Assembly (NCBI GenBank): GCA_025352105.1 | Contig: JANXUB010000192.1 | Span: 1-56,507, forward strand | Source of the DNA: Burkholderiales bacterium | GTDB lineage: Bacteria > Pseudomonadota > Gammaproteobacteria > Burkholderiales > Casimicrobiaceae | Length of the DNA stretch: 56,507 nt | Direction of reading: 5' to 3' | In this document: in pieces, positions 52,271-56,507 of the stretch | Layout of the letters: each line of letters starts with the position of its first letter | Numbering within the stretch: the stretch's first letter is position 1 | The notes under the pieces: model-generated | What the model was told of the DNA's origin: nothing | The model's database searches: none | What the model saw: the letters and a program-made list of their open reading frames with translations, nothing else | Program-made: the position numbers and the translations under genes

Positions 52271-54087
52271 GCGCTCTAGCCACCGCTGCCGCGCTGCTCG
52301 CCGCCGCCGTTCTCCTCGTACCGCTGTTCAAACGGCTGGGCCTCGGCTCGGTGATGGGCTATCTGGTTGCGGGTGTGCTGATCGGGCCGTCTGCGTTTGC
52401 CGTGATTCACGAACCCGAGGCCGTGCTGCAAACGGCCGAATTCGGCGTGACGCTGCTGATGTTCATCATCGGGCTTGAGCTGCAAAGAGAGCGTTTGTGG
52501 GCGTTGCGCAAATCCGTATTCGGGCTCGGCAGCCTGCACATGCTGGCCTGCACGGTGGTGCTCGCCGCGCTCGCGTGGTCGTTCAACATTCTGGGGGTTG
52601 CGGCGATCATCGTTGGCGTCGCGCTGACAATGACCTCCACCGCATTCGCGCTGCCGCTCCTCGGTGAGCGCGGCGAAATCGACTCGCAATACGGTCGCGA
52701 AACCTTCTCGGTGCTCTTGTTTCAGGACTTGAGCGTCATTCCGATCATCGCGCTGGTCGGCCTCGTGGGCGCGACGGCGGGCGACGGCGTCAAGCTCGGC
52801 TGGCCCGCGCTGATCGCCGTCGTCGCGGTGGTGTTGCTCGGGCGTCCCGTCCTGTCGCTCATGTTCAAGTACGCCTCGAAATTCGGCTCGCACGAAATCT
52901 TTACGGCTGCGGCCCTGCTCACCACAGTGGGCTTGGCGTGGCTCATGACGAGCGTCGGTTTGTCGACAACGCTGGGCGCTTTTTTGGCCGGCGTGCTCCT
53001 CGCTGATTCGCAGTTTCGGCATCAGCTGGAAGCGAGCATTGAGCCATTTGAATCGCTGCTGCTGGGCCTCTTTTTTATGGCCGTCGGCATGAGCGTGAAC
53101 CTTGAATTGTTGAAGCGCGCGCCGCTGGCGCTGGTCGGTTTGGCGGCAGGCGTTTTGCTACTTAAAGCGGGCGCGTTCTATGTCGTCCGTCGCTTCATCA
53201 CTCGCGCCACCGACAAGCTCGCGCGACCGCAGGCGCTGGCGCTGGCGGTGGGTGGCGAATTCGCATTCGTCCTGTTCAACGCGGCCACTGACGCCAAGCT
53301 CATTTCGGCGCAGGAAAATGAAGTGCTCACGGTGGTGGTCGTGCTGACCATGGTGCTAGCGCCGCTCGCATGGATTTTCAACGACAAAGTGCTCACCCCG
53401 TGGCTCGCGACTGACGAAGAGCCAGCGCCCTTTGATCGTATTGACGATCCAGGAACACCCGTCATCATCGCCGGATTCGGCCGTGTCGGACAGATCATCG
53501 GCCGGGTTCTCAACATGAGGCGTGTCGCCTTCACGGCGGTGGACGCGAGCCCGGATCACGTCGACTCAGTTCGTCGTTTCGGTAACAAGATTTACTACGG
53601 CGACGCCACTCATCTCGACCTGCTGCGCGCCGCGAAGACGGAACAGGCGAAACTGTTCGTGGTGTGTATTGATGACGTCGAAGCCTCGCTGGCGACGGTC
53701 AAACTTGTGCAGAAACATTTTCCGGCGGTAAGAGTGCTCGCGCGCGCGCGGAACCGCACACACCTCCTGAAGCTTCGGGAAATTGGCGTGGAATCGCCGA
53801 TCCGCGAAACGTTTGCTGGCAGCGTTGAATTGTCAAAACTGGTGCTTGAAGGTTTGGGCGAGACCAGTGAGCAAATCGAAAAGACACTGACCACCTTCGT
53901 TGAACACGATGCCGCCATGCTCGAGAGACAGCAGGCGGTGTTTCAGGACGAAGCGAAACTGATTGCGCTGTCGAAAACTGCGCGCGCGGAGCTTGACACT
54001 ATCCTGCGCGAAGACGCCGAAGCGGACGGTCGCAGCGACCGGTTAGCGCCGGAAATGCAAACGCAGATTGAGGCAGCAAAAACATGA
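52267..54087 (+). CDS. Kef-type CPA2 cation/proton antiporter with RCK domain
   Basis: A 606-residue membrane protein. About 12 helices (residues 1-375), including GYLVAGVLIGPSAF, FGVTLLMFIIGLEL and the QDLSVIPI segment, are followed by an RCK_N/TrkA_N Rossmann domain starting PVIIAGFGRVGQIIG (about 396-410) with YYGDATHLDLLRAAKTEQA. It resembles KefB/KefC/YbaL, which move K+ in exchange for H+ and are controlled by nucleotide or glutathione adducts. Glutathione-linked detoxification genes elsewhere in the window fit this, but no KefF/KefG partner is adjacent. It overlaps both neighbours by 4 bp. Confidence 0.92.
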   Translation: MSALATAAALLAAAVLLVPLFKRLGLGSVMGYLVAGVLIGPSAFAVIHEPEAVLQTAEFGVTLLMFIIGLELQRERLWALRKSVFGLGSLHMLACTVVLAALAWSFNILGVAAIIVGVALTMTSTAFALPLLGERGEIDSQYGRETFSVLLFQDLSVIPIIALVGLVGATAGDGVKLGWPALIAVVAVVLLGRPVLSLMFKYASKFGSHEIFTAAALLTTVGLAWLMTSVGLSTTLGAFLAGVLLADSQFRHQLEASIEPFESLLLGLFFMAVGMSVNLELLKRAPLALVGLAAGVLLLKAGAFYVVRRFITRATDKLARPQALALAVGGEFAFVLFNAATDAKLISAQENEVLTVVVVLTMVLAPLAWIFNDKVLTPWLATDEEPAPFDRIDDPGTPVIIAGFGRVGQIIGRVLNMRRVAFTAVDASPDHVDSVRRFGNKIYYGDATHLDLLRAAKTEQAKLFVVCIDDVEASLATVKLVQKHFPAVRVLARARNRTHLLKLREIGVESPIRETFAGSVELSKLVLEGLGETSEQIEKTLTTFVEHDAAMLERQQAVFQDEAKLIALSKTARAELDTILREDAEADGRSDRLAPEMQTQIEAAKT

Positions 54088-55070
54088 CCCGTTTCAAAAT
54101 CGTATTGATCGGCGCAGCGCTTCTGGCGCTGTCGGGATGCGCAACACGCTTTGATTTGCAGGCACATCGTGGCGGACGCGGACTTGCGCCTGAAAACACA
54201 CTCACGGCGTTTTCCAAAGCGCTCGCCATTGGCGTGAGCACGCTCGAGTTAGACGTCGGCATCACCAAAGACGGCGTGATGGTGATTTCGCATGATCGCT
54301 ATTTGAACGCGGACATCACGCGCGACGCACAGGGAAAATTCCTTGCTGAGCGCGGCCCGACGATCATGTCGCTAACCTTCGCCGAGCTGCAACGCTACGA
54401 CGTAGGTCGGCAAAATCCTGCGAGCAATTACGCGAAATCCTTCCCGCGACAGCAGGGTACGGACGGTGAGCGCGTGCCGACGTTAGCGTCACTATTTGAT
54501 CTCGTCCAAAAGCGGGGTGCGACTGATGTGCGCTTCAATATCGAAACCAAACTCTCGCCGAACGCTGCCACCGAGACGCTCGCGCCCGAGCCGTTCGTAC
54601 GCGCACTGATCGCCGAGATCCGCAAAGCCGGGCTCACCCATCGCGCAACGATTCAATCTTTCGACTGGCGAACACTGCAAATCGCGCAACGTGAAGCGCC
54701 AGAGATTGTCACCGTGCATCTCACCAGCCAGCAGGGCGCGGGCGATATGGTGCAAGTCGGCAAACCGGGCGCATCGCCGTGGCTCGCGGGGCTTGACGTT
54801 GATGATTGTGGGGGCTCGGTGCCGAAGCTGGTGAAAGCGGCCGGCGGCACGGTGTGGTCCCCGAATTTCAAGGACGTTACCGAAGCGCTAGTGCTTGAAG
54901 CGCAATCGCTGGGACTAAAAGTCGTGCCGTGGACAGTCAACGACGAACCCGATCTCGCGCGGCTGCTGGACTGGAAAGTTGACGGTCTGATTACGGATTA
55001 TCCGGATCGTTTGCGCGCGCTCATGACAGCGCGGGGGATGGCGCTGCCGACGCCGTATCCCGCGCGCTAG
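54084..55070 (+). CDS. Glycerophosphodiester phosphodiesterase lipoprotein
   Basis: A 328-residue GDPD-family enzyme, probably cleaving glycerophosphodiesters to glycerol-3-phosphate. The signal peptide ends in lipobox LSGC (Cys19), so it is lipid-anchored, unlike soluble GlpQ. Active-site parts are AHRGGRGLAPENTL (His29, Arg30, Glu37), LELDVGITKDGVMVISHD and FNIETK; the C-terminal block VVPWTVNDEPDLARLLDWKVDGLITDYPD is typical. It overlaps the antiporter stop (ATGA). Confidence 0.93.
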   Translation: MTRFKIVLIGAALLALSGCATRFDLQAHRGGRGLAPENTLTAFSKALAIGVSTLELDVGITKDGVMVISHDRYLNADITRDAQGKFLAERGPTIMSLTFAELQRYDVGRQNPASNYAKSFPRQQGTDGERVPTLASLFDLVQKRGATDVRFNIETKLSPNAATETLAPEPFVRALIAEIRKAGLTHRATIQSFDWRTLQIAQREAPEIVTVHLTSQQGAGDMVQVGKPGASPWLAGLDVDDCGGSVPKLVKAAGGTVWSPNFKDVTEALVLEAQSLGLKVVPWTVNDEPDLARLLDWKVDGLITDYPDRLRALMTARGMALPTPYPAR

Positions 55071-55102
55071 TCAAACCGGAATTTGAGGACGGTCTCAATC
55101 TG

Positions 55103-55208
55103 GCGTCATTCTCGCGACGCAGTCGCGGGAATCCAGGCGGTCGATTTAGGTCAAACGGTTGATAGTCCAACCCTCTGCATTTCCGACGTTTCACGTCGAG
55201 AATGACGG
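55103..55208. repeat. CGTCATTCTCG-type repeat pair
   Basis: A hairpin ATTCTCGCGAC-GCA-GTCGCGGGAAT (from 55107) and, about 50 bp on, a second unit reading CGTCATTCTCGACGTGAAAC on the minus strand face each other. The style is that of common intergenic repeats of proteobacteria. It sits between two convergent genes. Confidence 0.7.
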
Positions 55209-55229
55209 CAATGATTTGCGGCAGGTCTG

Positions 55230-55667
55230 CTACTTCTTCATCCGCTCGCGGATCGCAGGCAATAGCTTGCCGTCAATGTCCTCTTCGCCCAGCGCATAGG
55301 CGACAAACTTCTCGCCCTCGTAGAGACTAAAGCTCGGATAGCCCTTGATCTTCCCATCGGTTTCGTTCTTCACGCGCGGCCATAACCACTGCTGATCCGG
55401 CTTGAAATCGCGCTCGACAAATGGCTGTGACAGGGTCGGCTTTTTGACCACCATGTAGCGAACCGCTTTGCCCTCCGGACTTTTCAGAAACTTCGCTTCA
55501 CCGCCTGAACCCACGACCGAGCCTTCCCACCACGTACACCAGCGGCAATCTTTTGCCGACCAGTAGACAACGGTGAGCGGCTCACCTGCGGCCCAAACCG
55601 AAGTCGCGCCGCCCGAAAAAAGCGCTGCTCCAAGAATCAAGACAAGATGCTTCGCGAGGTGTTTCAT
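55230..55667 (-). CDS. Exported thioredoxin-fold protein with CRWC motif
   Basis: A 145-residue protein with a signal peptide (MKHLAKHLVLILGAALFSGG..., cut near VWA) and a thioredoxin-like fold: VVYWSAKDCRWCTWWE has the redox CxxC pair, and GYPSFSLYEG supplies the cis-Pro. It may reduce or oxidise periplasmic proteins; the exact partner is unknown. A start at 55700 would overlap the ACBP stop (ATGA); the ATG at 55667 gives a cleaner signal peptide. Confidence 0.75.
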   Translation of the reverse strand: MKHLAKHLVLILGAALFSGGATSVWAAGEPLTVVYWSAKDCRWCTWWEGSVVGSGGEAKFLKSPEGKAVRYMVVKKPTLSQPFVERDFKPDQQWLWPRVKNETDGKIKGYPSFSLYEGEKFVAYALGEEDIDGKLLPAIRERMKK

Positions 55668-55696
55668 ACGCACAACCGATTCGCCCGACGACAAAA

Positions 55697-55951
55697 TCAC
55701 GCCAACAATTTCTTCACGTAAGCAACGTAGGCTTTCATCGCATCATCGTTGCTCGCACCTTTTTTCGTGGCCCAGGCGTCAAATTTTGCGCGCCCAACCG
55801 GATCCATGATGCCAGGGCGGCGTCCCGCTGCATCGCCCTCTGTGCCTTGCTTGTAGAGCGCATACAGCTCCAGAAGCGTCGCGTTATCCGGCTTTTCTTT
55901 CAGCGTTTTAACGTCGGCTTGCGCTTTCTCGAAATCGTCCTTGACCGCCAT
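55697..55951 (-). CDS. Acyl-CoA-binding protein
   Basis: An 84-residue four-helix ACBP that binds long-chain acyl-CoA in the cytosol. FEKAQADVKTL, ELYALYKQGTEGD and RPGIMDPVGRAKFDAWATKKG carry the conserved Tyr and Lys ligands. AAGGAG precedes the ATG. It is divergent from a WS/DGAT gene, suggesting shared handling of acyl-CoA for storage lipid. Confidence 0.95.
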   Translation of the reverse strand: MAVKDDFEKAQADVKTLKEKPDNATLLELYALYKQGTEGDAAGRRPGIMDPVGRAKFDAWATKKGASNDDAMKAYVAYVKKLLA

Positions 55952-56055
55952 GGTTTCATCTCCTTAATTTTTGGAACCTAGCGGCTATTATTGTTGATGC
56001 AAGGCGTCCGCTGCAAGCGGGAAAAATCTAGAACCTTGCACATAAGGAGTGGATC

Positions 56056-56507
56056 GTGGCTAAACACAAAATGAGCAGCGTCGACACCGCATGGCTGCGG
56101 ATGGATTCGACCGCCAATCTGATGATGATTGTCGGCGTCATGATGTTTGACACGCCACTCGACGTTGCCCGTTTGAAGACGGTGCTCGAAGGTCGCCTGT
56201 TGGTGTATCCGCGCTTTCGCCAATACGTCGTTGATGACGGCATGTCGGCGCACTGGATTGACGATGAATCGTTTGATTTTGATGCGCACTTGCATCGCGT
56301 GCGCCTGCCCGGAGCGGGCGGCGAGCGCGAGTTGCAGGCGATGGTGGCCGACCTCGCAAGTGAGCGACTCGACAAGGGCAAGCCGCTGTGGCAGATGCAT
56401 CTGGTCGAAAACTATCAGGGCGGCTCCGCGCTGATCACGCGCATCCATCACTGTATCGCCGATGGCATCGCATTGATCGGCGTGCTGCTCAATATGACCG
56501 AGGAAGA
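56056..56507 (+). CDS. Wax ester synthase/diacylglycerol acyltransferase, 5' part
   Basis: The first 150 residues of a WS/DGAT-family enzyme, cut by the window end. The GTG at 56056 has AAGGAG 6 bases upstream. The opening MSSVDTAWLRMDSTANLM and PRFRQYV are family blocks, and the catalytic HHCIADG (His131, His132, Asp136, Gly137) is the HHxxxDG motif. Such enzymes esterify acyl-CoA to fatty alcohols or diacylglycerol, making wax esters or triacylglycerol. Confidence 0.93.
   Translation, partial: MAKHKMSSVDTAWLRMDSTANLMMIVGVMMFDTPLDVARLKTVLEGRLLVYPRFRQYVVDDGMSAHWIDDESFDFDAHLHRVRLPGAGGERELQAMVADLASERLDKGKPLWQMHLVENYQGGSALITRIHHCIADGIALIGVLLNMTEE

Overview
The window looks like the chromosome of a betaproteobacterium, most likely Burkholderiales or a close relative. 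The evidence is gene order: lnt-corC-ybeY-phoH, glyQ-glyS-gmhB-plsC-ygjP, cyaY/lptM-lysA, lolB-ispE-tRNA-Gln-prs-rplY-pth, and gloB/methyltransferase/rnhA next to mltD are all arrangements typical of that group. Bug-type (tripartite tricarboxylate) binding proteins and a KKPAAKK histone fit the same group. GTG and TTG starts are common. The assignment is an inference from gene content and order, not from a search.

Layout. 1-2.9 kb: the 3' half of a CAU-anticodon tRNA, then a small defence-type cassette of hipBA toxin-antitoxin (behind a perfect inverted-repeat operator) and an Mrr-like restriction endonuclease. 3-17.9 kb: metabolic genes with six solute-binding proteins and no permease or ATPase (ModA-like, Bug, two paralogous oligopeptide-type, two paralogous Fe3+-type). 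Between them lie a PafA-like phosphatase, the glutathione-dependent formaldehyde pair frmA-frmB, metC and a glutathione peroxidase; a VOC protein and dtd follow. 18-22.2 kb: denD, a class II aldolase, an APH-type kinase and an acyl-CoA dehydrogenase on one strand. 22.3-30.5 kb: radC, rnhA, a methyltransferase, gloB, mltD, a lysine-rich histone-like protein, lysA, lptM and cyaY. 30.5-45 kb: a long leftward run (ygjP, plsC, gmhB, glyS, glyQ, an inserted OafA-type acyltransferase, lnt, corC, ybeY, phoH, ppc), then a ceramidase-like membrane hydrolase. 45-56.5 kb: mutM, a TPR protein, lolB, ispE, tRNA-Gln, prs, rplY, pth, a Kef-type antiporter, a glycerophosphodiesterase lipoprotein, a thioredoxin-fold protein, an acyl-CoA-binding protein and the start of a WS/DGAT wax-ester/triacylglycerol synthase.

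The most unusual signal is in repeated DNA. First, a family of about 107 bp occurs six times, always between genes (2834, 14161, 23005, 39366, 43823, 51477). All copies have nearly the same length, share blocks at fixed offsets, and have internal stems whose sequence differs while pairing is kept. I do not recognise this family. Second, palindromic REP-like elements have entered coding sequence in frame: one lengthens MutM by about 22-25 residues, one lengthens GlyS by about 20-25 residues, and one forms the N-terminus of an oligopeptide-binding protein. Other palindromes of these types sit at gene ends.
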